Positions 51,576 through 62,396 of a stretch of DNA of 64,000 nucleotides are shown piece after piece. The position numbers and the translations under genes were made by a program. The notes under the pieces are model-generated. The model was given only the letters and a program-made list of their open reading frames with translations, had not been told where the DNA came from and did no database searches. Source of the DNA: Thalassobacterium maritimum (GTDB taxonomy: Bacteria; Verrucomicrobiota; Verrucomicrobiia; Opitutales; Coraliomargaritaceae); contig NZ_JARXHW010000001.1 in NCBI RefSeq assembly GCF_031127805.1, forward strand, positions 174,868 to 238,867. Direction: 5' to 3'. Position 1 is the first letter of the stretch. The number at the start of each line of letters is the position of its first letter.

Positions 51576-52133
51576 ATGGCATCACCAACAGACGTCCGTA
51601 AAGGCAAAGTTCTCAACTATCAAGGCAACCCGCACCTCGTACTTGATGTGCAACACCGCACCCAAGGTCGACAAGCTGGCTTCATGCAAGTCACTATGCG
51701 CAACCTAAATACTGGTGCTAGCACCAATACGAAGATCCGTACCACGGACAGCGTCGAAATCATGCACACCGACATGATCAAACTCGAATTTAGCTACATC
51801 GACGCAGATGGCTACCACTTCATGGACCCGGAATCATTTGAAGACATCATTCTCGAAGAAAGCCTAGTCGAAGATGCAAAGGACTTTTTGGTGGAAACAC
51901 AGGCTTACAGTGTGCTCCACGTAGACGATAAGCCCATCTCGATCGATCTTCCGGCATCGCTGGAGATGAAAGTCACCGAATCGGCCGAGGGCATCAAAGG
52001 CGACACAGCTAGTAATGTGCAAAAACCAGCTACACTGGAAACAGGCCTGACGATTCAAGTGCCGCTGTTTATCAAGGAAGGCGAAACGATTAAGGTAAAC
52101 ACCGCGGACCGATCCTACGGCGGACGTGCTTAG
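51576..52133 (+). CDS. efp: Elongation factor P with arginine at the tip
   Basis: EF-P rescues ribosomes stalled at consecutive prolines. The 185-residue protein has three beta-barrel domains, with TDVRKGKVLNYQGNPHLVLD at the start and ETGLTIQVPLFIKEGETIKV plus NTADRSYGGRA at the end. The tip of domain I, which in E. coli carries the beta-lysylated Lys34, reads HRTQGRQAGF with Arg32 here. This resembles the EarP-type factors of Pseudomonas (SGRNA), whose Arg32 is rhamnosylated. No earP or epmA gene is in the window. It is divergent from rplE with 248 bases between, and has its own terminator. Confidence 0.95.
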   Translation: MASPTDVRKGKVLNYQGNPHLVLDVQHRTQGRQAGFMQVTMRNLNTGASTNTKIRTTDSVEIMHTDMIKLEFSYIDADGYHFMDPESFEDIILEESLVEDAKDFLVETQAYSVLHVDDKPISIDLPASLEMKVTESAEGIKGDTASNVQKPATLETGLTIQVPLFIKEGETIKVNTADRSYGGRA

Positions 52134-52161
52134 GCACCAGCACACAAACACACTCAAGATG

Positions 52162-52191
52162 ACGGCGTCGAGAAATCGACGCCGTTTTTTT
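52162..52191 (+). terminator. Intrinsic terminator of efp
   Basis: A perfect 10-bp stem ACGGCGTCGA / TCGACGCCGT with a gaaa tetraloop (52162-52185) is followed by a run of seven T. It starts 28 bases after the efp stop. The remaining bases to 52414 hold no gene and probably contain the promoter of the receptor gene. Confidence 0.95.
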
Positions 52192-52414
52192 GGGGTAGAG
52201 AAGACGCTGAGAATATGAAGGCAGAGCGAAAAGCCAGCTTCGCGCCACTTCAAACTATGAAGATAGAGGCATAACCCACATTAATAACTACGCGAAATCA
52301 GCTCACTATAAACTAGCCTAATAAAAACTAGTCCCTATACATACATCAAAGCCTCAATAATGTGACGCGATCTCCAGCACAGCAGAAATACAAATCACTA
52401 GACTTCTCATCTAA

Positions 52415-55147
52415 ATGAAATTCACGACACTGATACGGATTACTCTAGGCGCAGTCGTCTCACAATGCCTGACAGGGCAAGTAATCGAGAGTGAGGAGCC
52501 TAGTGAGCTGACGCAGCTAGAACCCTATTTAGTCACTGGCAGCCATTTACCCGTATCCAACGAGCGACTCCCTCCAGCCCTGACAGTGATCGACTCTGCT
52601 GCACTAGAACTCTGGGACCATCAAACTGCGATCGAAGCCATACGTGAACAAGCATTCTCCTTTGGAGCCAGTAATACAGAAAACGACAGTAACGGCGGCA
52701 CCGGCTCAGCTGGCGCGAATCTTCGCGGATTAGGTAATTTATCGACTCTCACACTGATAAACGGCCGCCGCTCTGGCGGTAACAGTGCATATGGATTTCA
52801 GCATGGCGGCTTTGCCGATCTTAACCTCATTCCAACAGCGGCCATTCAAGCAGTGCAAGTCGTACCAGGCGACAGCTCCGTAACTTACGGATCCGATGCG
52901 GTGGCGGGCACTCTAAATATCCTACTACACGACAGCTACACGGGAAACCGGATAGACTCTAGCTACAGTAACACAACCGACGGCGACGCATCTGAAAAAA
53001 CGCTCTCCTTTTTATCAGGCCAAGCGCTCAACGACTCCACACACTTAGTTCTATCGGGCAGCTGGTATCAGCGCAACGCCATCAACACACGCGATCGTAA
53101 TATTTCAGAAGACACAGACCGTCGCTCACAAGGCGGCCAAAACCAAGGCAGTCCCACATACCCTGGTCGAATTAAAGTTGATGGCAGCGAATACACACTC
53201 AAAGACGGCGTCGTGAGCCCCCAAAGTCTCTCGGATTACCGCCTTTGGGATGCCTCGGAAGATCTTTATAATTTTAATGACCAAGCCATCGCAGTACCTG
53301 AGGTGGAACGCAGCAGTCTAATGGCTCACCTCAGCCACGAGATTCGCCCCCAACTACAAATTTGGACTGAGTTCTTATACACAGGGAGTAACTTCGAGAA
53401 TGGTCTCGCCCCCGCACCCTGGTTTGGCGGTTCCTTCCCTTTTGCCGGTTTTAACTTCCCAGTGCATTCTGCAGTGTTAGACGCAGCACGTACGAGCCCT
53501 CACCTACCAAGCGGCATCGCCCCCTCCGAACTAGAACAAGTGAACTACCGCAGTTTTGAACTAGGCAGGCTCGAGATCGAACAACAGAAAACCGCCTTAC
53601 GCGGACTGATCGGCTTGCGTGGGCAAGCTGCAGACTGGAACTGGGAAACAGCCGTCAGCTATATAGAAACAAAGCTCGCAGCTAACTATTCGGGTATCAC
53701 TGATGAAACTGCTCTCGTCGACCTAATAAACTCCGGCGCATTTAACCCTTTCGCAAGTGCCGGCGCCGTAGGGACTGGCTACGATAATACGACCGCCTTA
53801 CAAAGTGCGGCCCGTACACCAAGCAACCATTACGACGAAACATTCTGGAGCTACGATCTCAAAGCCGATGCCCCCCTATTCGAACTGCCCGCGGGCGAGC
53901 TTGAACTCGCAACCGGACTCGAATTCCGCAAAGAAACTATCGATGTCGCCATCGATCCGCTTTTTGAATCGAGCATGAACCTTGGTGGCGCAAGCGAAAA
54001 CTCATACGGCGCGGAGCGCGAGGTGAGCGCTCTCTTTGTCGAGACCTGGCTGCCCATCTTTAGCCAGGCACATCAGGAATTGGCCATCAGTCTATCCAGT
54101 CGCTATGAGCACTATCGCGACCGCCCCACAGCAGGCAACAGCGATGTTTCCAACGAATATGACGCACTCGTCTATAAGGCTGGGCTCTTTTATCGCCCAC
54201 ATCCCGCCCTCCAAATACGCGCCAGTCTTGGCAGCTCCTTCCGAGCCCCCACACTCACCGAAAGCTATGGAGCTGGCATTTCCACATACCCGATCTACAA
54301 TGACCCACTCGGCTTCACGCCTCCTAGCTCTCGTATCGATACGGCCGTGAGTGGCAACCCTGACTTGGACCCCGAGCGATCCATCAATCTGAATGTCGGA
54401 CTTCTATTCGAGCCAGATACTACACGCGGATGGCAAATCGCTGTCGATTATTATCGAATAGAAACCGAAGATGTCATCGTCAACGGCGCTCAATACTTCA
54501 TCGATCAGGCCGCCTTGGGCAACGATATCGGAAATGCTGTCGTCTTGAGAGACCCCAGCACCCAAGCACTCACTGGCGTATTTGCCAACTGGTTCAACGC
54601 ATCTGAATCCATAACTGATGGCATCGAATACAAAGTGCGCTACAAAGCACCAACTAATAATGGATTCTGGCAAGCAACACTCGGACTCAATCAGGTGCTT
54701 AGCTACAAACTAAAAGCATCGGACGGCGCTGCCTACCAATCTTATCTCGGAACGCTAGTCGACCCACGCGCCACGGGAAGCAATCTCGTTGGTCGTGGCT
54801 CCATCCCCGAATATAAGGGTTACCTCGAACTGCTCTGGCAGCACAAGCAACTCACCCTCGGCGGCACACTCAACTACATCGACTCGCTCGATGATAATTC
54901 AGCCTTCACAATCGATCAGGAGCCACGCACGGTGAAAGCTTGGTCCACAGTTGATATTGTCGCGAGTTATCGCTGGCCTGAAAACTCAATGACATGGCTC
55001 AACAATACAACTCTCACAGTTGGCGTGGATAATGTCAGCGACGAGGCACCACCTTTTGCTGCAGGCGCTTTTGCGGATGGTTACGATAGCTCACTCTACA
55101 CCCTAGAAGGCAGACGTTACCACATAAGTGTCAGTCGCGAATTCTAA
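52415..55147 (+). CDS. TonB-dependent outer membrane receptor
   Basis: A 910-residue receptor with a signal peptide (MKFTTLIRITLGAVVSQCLTGQ). The TonB-box-like segment is LEPYLVTGSHLPVS. The plug domain covers about 45-175, with LRGLGNLSTLTLINGRRSGG, IEAIREQAFSF and GSDAVAGTLNILL. A long beta-barrel follows, with the mid-barrel motif FRAPTLTESYGAG and NPDLDPERSINLNVGL, ending EGRRYHISVSREF with a terminal Phe. It takes up a large or scarce substrate across the outer membrane using ExbB/ExbD energy. The substrate cannot be told. Its neighbour, a propeller-type hybrid kinase, suggests regulated nutrient uptake such as glycans. Confidence 0.92.
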   Translation: MKFTTLIRITLGAVVSQCLTGQVIESEEPSELTQLEPYLVTGSHLPVSNERLPPALTVIDSAALELWDHQTAIEAIREQAFSFGASNTENDSNGGTGSAGANLRGLGNLSTLTLINGRRSGGNSAYGFQHGGFADLNLIPTAAIQAVQVVPGDSSVTYGSDAVAGTLNILLHDSYTGNRIDSSYSNTTDGDASEKTLSFLSGQALNDSTHLVLSGSWYQRNAINTRDRNISEDTDRRSQGGQNQGSPTYPGRIKVDGSEYTLKDGVVSPQSLSDYRLWDASEDLYNFNDQAIAVPEVERSSLMAHLSHEIRPQLQIWTEFLYTGSNFENGLAPAPWFGGSFPFAGFNFPVHSAVLDAARTSPHLPSGIAPSELEQVNYRSFELGRLEIEQQKTALRGLIGLRGQAADWNWETAVSYIETKLAANYSGITDETALVDLINSGAFNPFASAGAVGTGYDNTTALQSAARTPSNHYDETFWSYDLKADAPLFELPAGELELATGLEFRKETIDVAIDPLFESSMNLGGASENSYGAEREVSALFVETWLPIFSQAHQELAISLSSRYEHYRDRPTAGNSDVSNEYDALVYKAGLFYRPHPALQIRASLGSSFRAPTLTESYGAGISTYPIYNDPLGFTPPSSRIDTAVSGNPDLDPERSINLNVGLLFEPDTTRGWQIAVDYYRIETEDVIVNGAQYFIDQAALGNDIGNAVVLRDPSTQALTGVFANWFNASESITDGIEYKVRYKAPTNNGFWQATLGLNQVLSYKLKASDGAAYQSYLGTLVDPRATGSNLVGRGSIPEYKGYLELLWQHKQLTLGGTLNYIDSLDDNSAFTIDQEPRTVKAWSTVDIVASYRWPENSMTWLNNTTLTVGVDNVSDEAPPFAAGAFADGYDSSLYTLEGRRYHISVSREF

Positions 55148-55185
55148 ATAGAGCGACTGTCTCCTTCTTAAAAAAGAAGGCATCA

Positions 55186-55298
55186 AGAGACTGGTTCATA
55201 AAATAGCCCGTGAATGTCACCACATCCACAAGTGCCCCGGGCAAACACCGGGACAATAAGTCTGGCACGAAATACCTACTATGAATGAACCAGTCTCT
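55186..55298. mobile_element. 113-bp element with perfect 14-bp inverted ends (MITE-like)
   Basis: AGAGACTGGTTCAT (55186-55199) and its exact reverse complement (55285-55298) enclose 85 bases that contain nested inverted pairs (GTGCC with GGCAC, CCCGG with CCGGG). No coding capacity exists. A flanking target duplication is not obvious. It may be a small non-autonomous transposon or a large bidirectional stem-loop. Confidence 0.45.
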
Positions 55299-55392
55299 CG
55301 ACTCCAGACATAGCACACGATTCTGAAGAAGACTTCAACCGTCCAATGACTCATATATGTATGTTGCAGTGAAGCTAATCGCTAAAAAGATG

Positions 55393-55453
55393 AAAAAAGC
55401 CGGCAATTACTTAAAATTGGTATCAAAACACCAATTACAGTAAAGCGGCTTTT
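55393..55453 (-). terminator. Terminator of the LuxR-type regulator gene
   Basis: On the minus strand AAAAGCCG (55453-55446) pairs with CGGCTTTT (55402-55395). An inner hairpin AATTGGT/ACCAATT lies between them, and the T-run reaches 55393. It begins 20 bases after the regulator stop. The inner hairpin makes it larger than a standard intrinsic terminator. Confidence 0.75.
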
Positions 55454-55472
55454 GAGCACTCATAATGACTGC

Positions 55473-56126
55473 TCACGCACTCCAGTCCAAACCACTCTTG
55501 TGCTTTAAAATCCCTTTATCTAAAGCGAAATGCAGCAGGCTAGATTCATTCTTCAAGTTTAACTTTTTCATCGCATTATGACGATGCCGCTTGATCGTAA
55601 AGTCACTTAAGCCTAGCTCTTTCGCAATTTCATCATGCGACCTCCGCTGCGCGATATAGCGTAGCACTTGTAATTCGCGCTTTGACAATACCTTGAAATA
55701 AGCATCGGGATCATTACGCACGCGCTCCAAAACCTGCAATACGCTCGCAGAATAATAAACGTGACCATCGAAAATCTCTCCCAAGGCCTCGTTCATAATA
55801 TCATGCGACATATCCTTCTTGCTCACAAAGCCAAGAATCCCACTTCGCGAAACCTCTCTTACTGTGAAGTCATCGCATTCACTGGAAATCGCCAAAATGC
55901 GATGCCCTCGACCGCGCTCCAGTATACGCTTCGCCAGCTGAATGCCATCCAACTTAGGCAACAATAAATCCAAAATGATAAATTGAAAGGACTGCTGTTC
56001 AAAGAGCTGCCATCCAACTTCTCCGTCCACGGCCTGCACAATCTCATCAAAATCAAACTCATTGCGCAATAAGCTCGTGAGATACTCGCGCACGAATTTC
56101 TCATCTTCAATAATCAGGGCTTTCAT
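55473..56126 (-). CDS. NarL/LuxR-family response regulator
   Basis: A 217-residue two-component regulator. The receiver domain (1-120) has the acidic pocket IIEDEK, the phosphoacceptor Asp53 in IILDLLLPKLDG, Ser at AISSE and Lys in FVSKKD. The C-terminal LuxR helix-turn-helix is at about 148-195 (LSKRELQVLRYIAQ and EIAKELGLSDFTIKRH). It is divergent from the hybrid kinase, with 242 bases between them, so it is a likely phosphorylation partner. It is followed by its own terminator. Confidence 0.9.
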   Translation of the reverse strand: MKALIIEDEKFVREYLTSLLRNEFDFDEIVQAVDGEVGWQLFEQQSFQFIILDLLLPKLDGIQLAKRILERGRGHRILAISSECDDFTVREVSRSGILGFVSKKDMSHDIMNEALGEIFDGHVYYSASVLQVLERVRNDPDAYFKVLSKRELQVLRYIAQRRSHDEIAKELGLSDFTIKRHRHNAMKKLNLKNESSLLHFALDKGILKHKSGLDWSA

Positions 56127-56368
56127 TGAGTGGGATTAAATGCAGGCATGCAAACGCTGCAAGAATTATACCCCAGTAATTTCCAGGAACTAAACTCTAA
56201 GGCACCAGGCATGTTCTCAAAGCGCTTGCAGCCCAAGATACCAGCCTTATGCTGACGCATCGATCTGTATGCATGCACCTAAAATTCAATCGATCGCCCA
56301 AGCGACCGACTATAGACTTCCACATATAGTAGGCAGGGCAGCAATCTCCACACTAAACCGCTATTCAC

Positions 56369-59300
56369 TTGAATCGTTTTCGTCACAGCCACTCTAAGAG
56401 CGCCCCGTACTTATTCCTCGCTGCCTTCTTGATACTGACGCAAGCACTGTTTGCGCAGAGCATCGATGAACTTGCATGGCATCACATACATACTGCCTAC
56501 ACCACCGAAGACCATCAGGCGGGCGAAACTTCCACCTCGATCATTGAAGATGCACAAGGCCACATCTTTGTCGGAAACGAGCGTGGCCTACTTAAATTTG
56601 ATGGTGTCCAATGGTCCCTAATGCCGGAAACGGGGCACTCCAGCTATGTGATGTCCATCGCAGCAGATAGTGCACAAAACATCTGGGTGGCAGGAATGAA
56701 GTCAGTCGGCTACTACTCCGCAACTCCAAGTGGCCAATACATTTACAATGACATGACAAGTTCAGTCACGACCGCATTTGAAGGCAAAGATCTCGGCACA
56801 TTCTGGAAGCTATACTCACATGAAAAAGCAATCTTTCTCATTACTTCGGAACATGTGCTACGATGGACTGAGGGAAAATGGCGCTCCTGGAAGTTTGAAG
56901 ATGAACGTAGAATCCTGCCGAGCTGGACCGATGACGGCCTCTACATACACGCGCGCGGCACAGGAGTCTTTCACTTTAATGGCAACGAATTTGAACAAAT
57001 TGCTCAAGCAAACCCCGAAGTCGCCTCAGGCATCATTGGCATACTGGGCAACACCTCCAAGGGCGTCTTATGCGCAACAGTCAATAACGGCATCTTTTAC
57101 TTAAAAGACGGCAGTTACCGACGCGCATTTCCACTGATACCCGACTCTCAAACCCTTCACGCCTTTATCTGTCCTAATAATAATATTATATTAAGCACCA
57201 GCCATGATGGTGTCTTCATCATCAGCATAACTGGAGAAACCCTACGACATATCCCGTATCAGAAGCCCATTTTCTACACGATGTCGGATAGCTATGGGAC
57301 GATATGGAGTGCGGGGATCGGCACAATATTAATGATACCAAGGTTACCGCTCACTTACTATGCGGATACAGCCTATCGGATGCAAAAGTATGCCGGCGAC
57401 CTCTACTATTCCAATGGTAGCAGCCTGCAACGCATTTCGCATACTATCAAAGGCCAACAAGAGCAGCAAATGCTAGATACCGGCACCCACATCTGGTGCA
57501 TACAGACAGTCGACGATCAACTCCTTTACGGCGACATCAATTCACTCAACTTTATACACAACAAGAACAACACGCCCAGGAAGGTCCATACTCCAAGAGA
57601 AATCTCCTCGATCTATCACAGCCGGCAAGACCCGAATATAATATACGTCACAGACCTCCCCAGAATCAGTCGCTGGCAAAAGAAAAGCGATCGATGGCAG
57701 TATTTAGACTCACTGCAGGACTTTCAGTCAGGAGCCATCTCCGTCGCTGAGATCGCACATTCCAAATTACTAATTTCAGGTGAGAACTCTCCCTTGCTCA
57801 TGGCGGATTGGGAACAAGCTAACTCGATCCAAGCACTGGGCCAAGAATCGGGCCTGCCAGCAAAATTTACCTGGGCCTACATTCTTCAGCGTGACGAGTT
57901 GACAATAGTCATTAGCAATAAAGGGCTATATAAATACAATACCCTTTCAGGAAAATTCGTCTACGACCCTGTGCTGGGGGAGGATCTGGGCAACGATGCC
58001 TATGCTCTCAGTCACGCGCCTACCGCCTCACAACTTGGCTGGGTATTATACCTCCCTAGCAGGAATCAACAGATCAATCCAGTGGGCAAATTAATATGGG
58101 AGCAAGGTCGATTCACTTGGACCCCATATCACTTACCTTCGTCCGCTTTAGCAGGTCGAGTGCATACTCTGCTCAATGAAATAAACGAAAGCTCGGATGA
58201 AATCCTCTGGCTGGGCGGTAGCAAAAACATCCTGCGTTATAACATCTCTCAAATGCCTACATATACGGCTCCAGAAACCAAACTCACTCAGATTGGTGAG
58301 CAAGAGACTGCTCAGCTCTACTACAACGGCGCAGGCAGCCCACCGCAACAAATCAGCTTAGACTTCCCACAGAGATCGCTCTACATCGATTACGCTTCTT
58401 CCCCCACTCCGATCAAAGCCACCAGATATCAAACACGCCTCGCCGGGTACAACGAATCTTGGTCCGATCCTCACGCTTCCACATCACGCGTATTCACCAA
58501 CTTACCCAGCGGCTCTTATACATTTGAAGTTCGAGCCATTGACGAGTTTGGCCGCATCGGAACAGGAGCGAGTCTCCAAATCACCATTCTAGCTCCTTGG
58601 TATAATACGCCCTACGCCTACGCCACTTATGTCATCATCGGCTTATTCCTGCTGACAGGACTCAATTATTTAAAAAATCAAAGTCTTCGGCTAAGAAATG
58701 AACGCCTCTCTGCACTGGTCCAGCAGCGCACACAAGAACTGGAGGCACAAAAACAAGAATTACAGAAGGCCAACAAGGCGAAACAAAACTTCCTCGCGAG
58801 CATTAGCCACGAAATCCGTAACCCACTCAATGGTATCATCGGGATCTCGCAATTGCTCAAGCAAAGAGAAGATGAACAGGGCACAGCCTCCGAAGAGACC
58901 ACCCACTTGTATAGTTGCAGCCAGCACTTGAATCAGCTTCTCAGTCAAACACTCGACTACTCGAGCCTCGAAGCTGGAAAATTGAGAACTCGAGTCGAAT
59001 CCTTCGCCCCCGCCGAATTGCTGCAAGAGGTCCTTCAAATTCAAACATCTATGGCGCACGAAAAGGGCATTGAACTCGAGGTAGAAAAACCCGACATCAA
59101 GCACAACTGGAAGGGGGACCCGGTCTTGCTGCGCCAAATCCTGATTAACCTGGTTTCTAATGCTATCAAATATTCAAACAAGGGCGTCGTCAGAGTCATC
59201 CTAAGCTACCAGGCAAGCGAAGAGACAGTAGACGCCTGCTTCGAGGTGATCGATTCGGGCCCTGGCGTCCCCCAAGGGCATGAACACATAATCTTTCAGG

Positions 59301-60211
59301 AATTCACACGCCTACCCGATAGCGAAATGAGCCACATCCCCGGAACTGGACTAGGGCTCACCATTTCAGCAGAAATGGCCCGTCTCATGGGCGGCAGTCT
59401 GACCTTGGACTCAAAATATCACGGCGGGGCGCGTTTCGTTTTAAATCTTCAATTTGAAATCGAATTATTCCGCCGCAAGACCAAGGCGAACCATACACAA
59501 GAAGGCTCGGAGATCCTCAAAGGAAAACGCGTGCTCATCGCCGACGATATGAACTTCAATCGCTACATCAGCACCGCGGTATTAGATAGCATGGGCGCCG
59601 AAATCGACGTCGCTGAAAATGGACGTATCGCGCTCAACAAACTACAAAGTTCACACTACGAAATAGTCATCCTCGATATCAGTATGCCAGAGTTAAGCGG
59701 CATCGAAGTCGTCGAAGCCTACTTGGAACAACACGAAGGACATTGCCCCAAGTTTATAGCACTGAGCGCCTACAATAGCCTGGATGCCGAAGAAAGATGC
59801 ATCGCAGCAGGCTTCAACCACTTTATCGAAAAGCCACTTGAGCCCGAGAAACTTAAGAAACTACTAAAGCGCCACCATCGAAAAAGCCCTAATAGCACGG
59901 GAAGCGACTTACTCGCCTACCTCTCGAAAAACGGCCCGATGAGTCTCAAAGAACTGCAAGCTGAATACAATCAATCCCTAAGAGAAGAACTCGATAAACT
60001 CAAAATCGCATTCGCACTCGACCGTAGCCAGGAGCAAGACGAGGTCATCCATAAACTCCTAGGCTTGTGTCGAGTGCAACAATGTGAAGCGATCAGCACA
60101 TTGGTCGAAAAGATCTCTGCATCGAGCAAAGGGGGCGCGCCGCGAGAAGAGATTGCAGTGCTAATCCGTGAACTGAGCAAAGAGCTGGATCGAGCCGCCA
60201 CCGCAACGTGA
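56369..60211 (+). CDS. Propeller-type hybrid histidine kinase with receiver and HPt-like end
   Basis: A 1280-residue sensor. It has a signal peptide (residues 1-30) and a periplasmic two-component-regulator propeller region to about 650 (SIIEDAQGHIFVGNERGLLKF is a typical blade). A Y_Y_Y domain follows (about 660-745, TRYQTRLAGYNESWSDP), then one membrane helix (748-768) and a coiled coil. The HisKA domain carries His814 in ISHEIRNPLNGIIG. The ATPase domain has NLVSNAIKYS, DSGPGVP and GTGLGLTIS. The receiver has Asp1103 in VILDISMPELSG. The C-terminus holds an HPt-like helix bundle with His1228 (EVIHKLLGLCRVQQC). The start is TTG at 56369. It probably senses an external nutrient and signals to the divergent LuxR-type regulator. 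Confidence 0.88.
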   Translation: MNRFRHSHSKSAPYLFLAAFLILTQALFAQSIDELAWHHIHTAYTTEDHQAGETSTSIIEDAQGHIFVGNERGLLKFDGVQWSLMPETGHSSYVMSIAADSAQNIWVAGMKSVGYYSATPSGQYIYNDMTSSVTTAFEGKDLGTFWKLYSHEKAIFLITSEHVLRWTEGKWRSWKFEDERRILPSWTDDGLYIHARGTGVFHFNGNEFEQIAQANPEVASGIIGILGNTSKGVLCATVNNGIFYLKDGSYRRAFPLIPDSQTLHAFICPNNNIILSTSHDGVFIISITGETLRHIPYQKPIFYTMSDSYGTIWSAGIGTILMIPRLPLTYYADTAYRMQKYAGDLYYSNGSSLQRISHTIKGQQEQQMLDTGTHIWCIQTVDDQLLYGDINSLNFIHNKNNTPRKVHTPREISSIYHSRQDPNIIYVTDLPRISRWQKKSDRWQYLDSLQDFQSGAISVAEIAHSKLLISGENSPLLMADWEQANSIQALGQESGLPAKFTWAYILQRDELTIVISNKGLYKYNTLSGKFVYDPVLGEDLGNDAYALSHAPTASQLGWVLYLPSRNQQINPVGKLIWEQGRFTWTPYHLPSSALAGRVHTLLNEINESSDEILWLGGSKNILRYNISQMPTYTAPETKLTQIGEQETAQLYYNGAGSPPQQISLDFPQRSLYIDYASSPTPIKATRYQTRLAGYNESWSDPHASTSRVFTNLPSGSYTFEVRAIDEFGRIGTGASLQITILAPWYNTPYAYATYVIIGLFLLTGLNYLKNQSLRLRNERLSALVQQRTQELEAQKQELQKANKAKQNFLASISHEIRNPLNGIIGISQLLKQREDEQGTASEETTHLYSCSQHLNQLLSQTLDYSSLEAGKLRTRVESFAPAELLQEVLQIQTSMAHEKGIELEVEKPDIKHNWKGDPVLLRQILINLVSNAIKYSNKGVVRVILSYQASEETVDACFEVIDSGPGVPQGHEHIIFQEFTRLPDSEMSHIPGTGLGLTISAEMARLMGGSLTLDSKYHGGARFVLNLQFEIELFRRKTKANHTQEGSEILKGKRVLIADDMNFNRYISTAVLDSMGAEIDVAENGRIALNKLQSSHYEIVILDISMPELSGIEVVEAYLEQHEGHCPKFIALSAYNSLDAEERCIAAGFNHFIEKPLEPEKLKKLLKRHHRKSPNSTGSDLLAYLSKNGPMSLKELQAEYNQSLREELDKLKIAFALDRSQEQDEVIHKLLGLCRVQQCEAISTLVEKISASSKGGAPREEIAVLIRELSKELDRAATAT

Positions 60212-60254
60212 ACAGACGGACGACTCGACCGATACTCCCAAGGGCTACTAGAAC

Positions 60255-62219
<1,965 letters not shown>

Positions 62220-62236
62220 GGTGATATTAAGTGCTT

Positions 62237-62353
62237 GGGTTGCTTAAGCGCCCAATCTCAGTCGGGCGTAGTGTTCAGATGCTGTTGGTGTGTCGCGGTG
62301 TCAGAAAGACCCATTGGTTATAGGCGATGTCGAAGCGGGCGCTGAAGCAACCC
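62237..62353. repeat. Inverted palindrome pair between mutase and pyrophosphorylase genes
   Basis: GGGTTGCTTAAGCGCCC (62237-62253) and GGGCGCTGAAGCAACCC (62337-62353) are inverted 17-base copies with one mismatch. Read on the minus strand, the second copy is headed by GTAGTC, like REP elements. The gap of 177 bases has no other feature that I can support. Confidence 0.5.
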
Positions 62354-62396
62354 GACTACGGAAGATAATTTACAGTTTAGCAGTGGGTGGACAAGA

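Larger units (their letters stand above)
55148..55472. other. Gap with small hairpin, inverted-repeat element and terminator
   Basis: These 325 bases between the convergent receptor and response-regulator genes contain no supported ORF. They hold a 7-bp hairpin (CCTTCTT-aaaa-AAGAAGG, 55163-55180) that could end the receptor transcript but has no U-run, the inverted-repeat element at 55186-55298, and the response-regulator terminator at 55393-55453. Confidence 0.7.
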
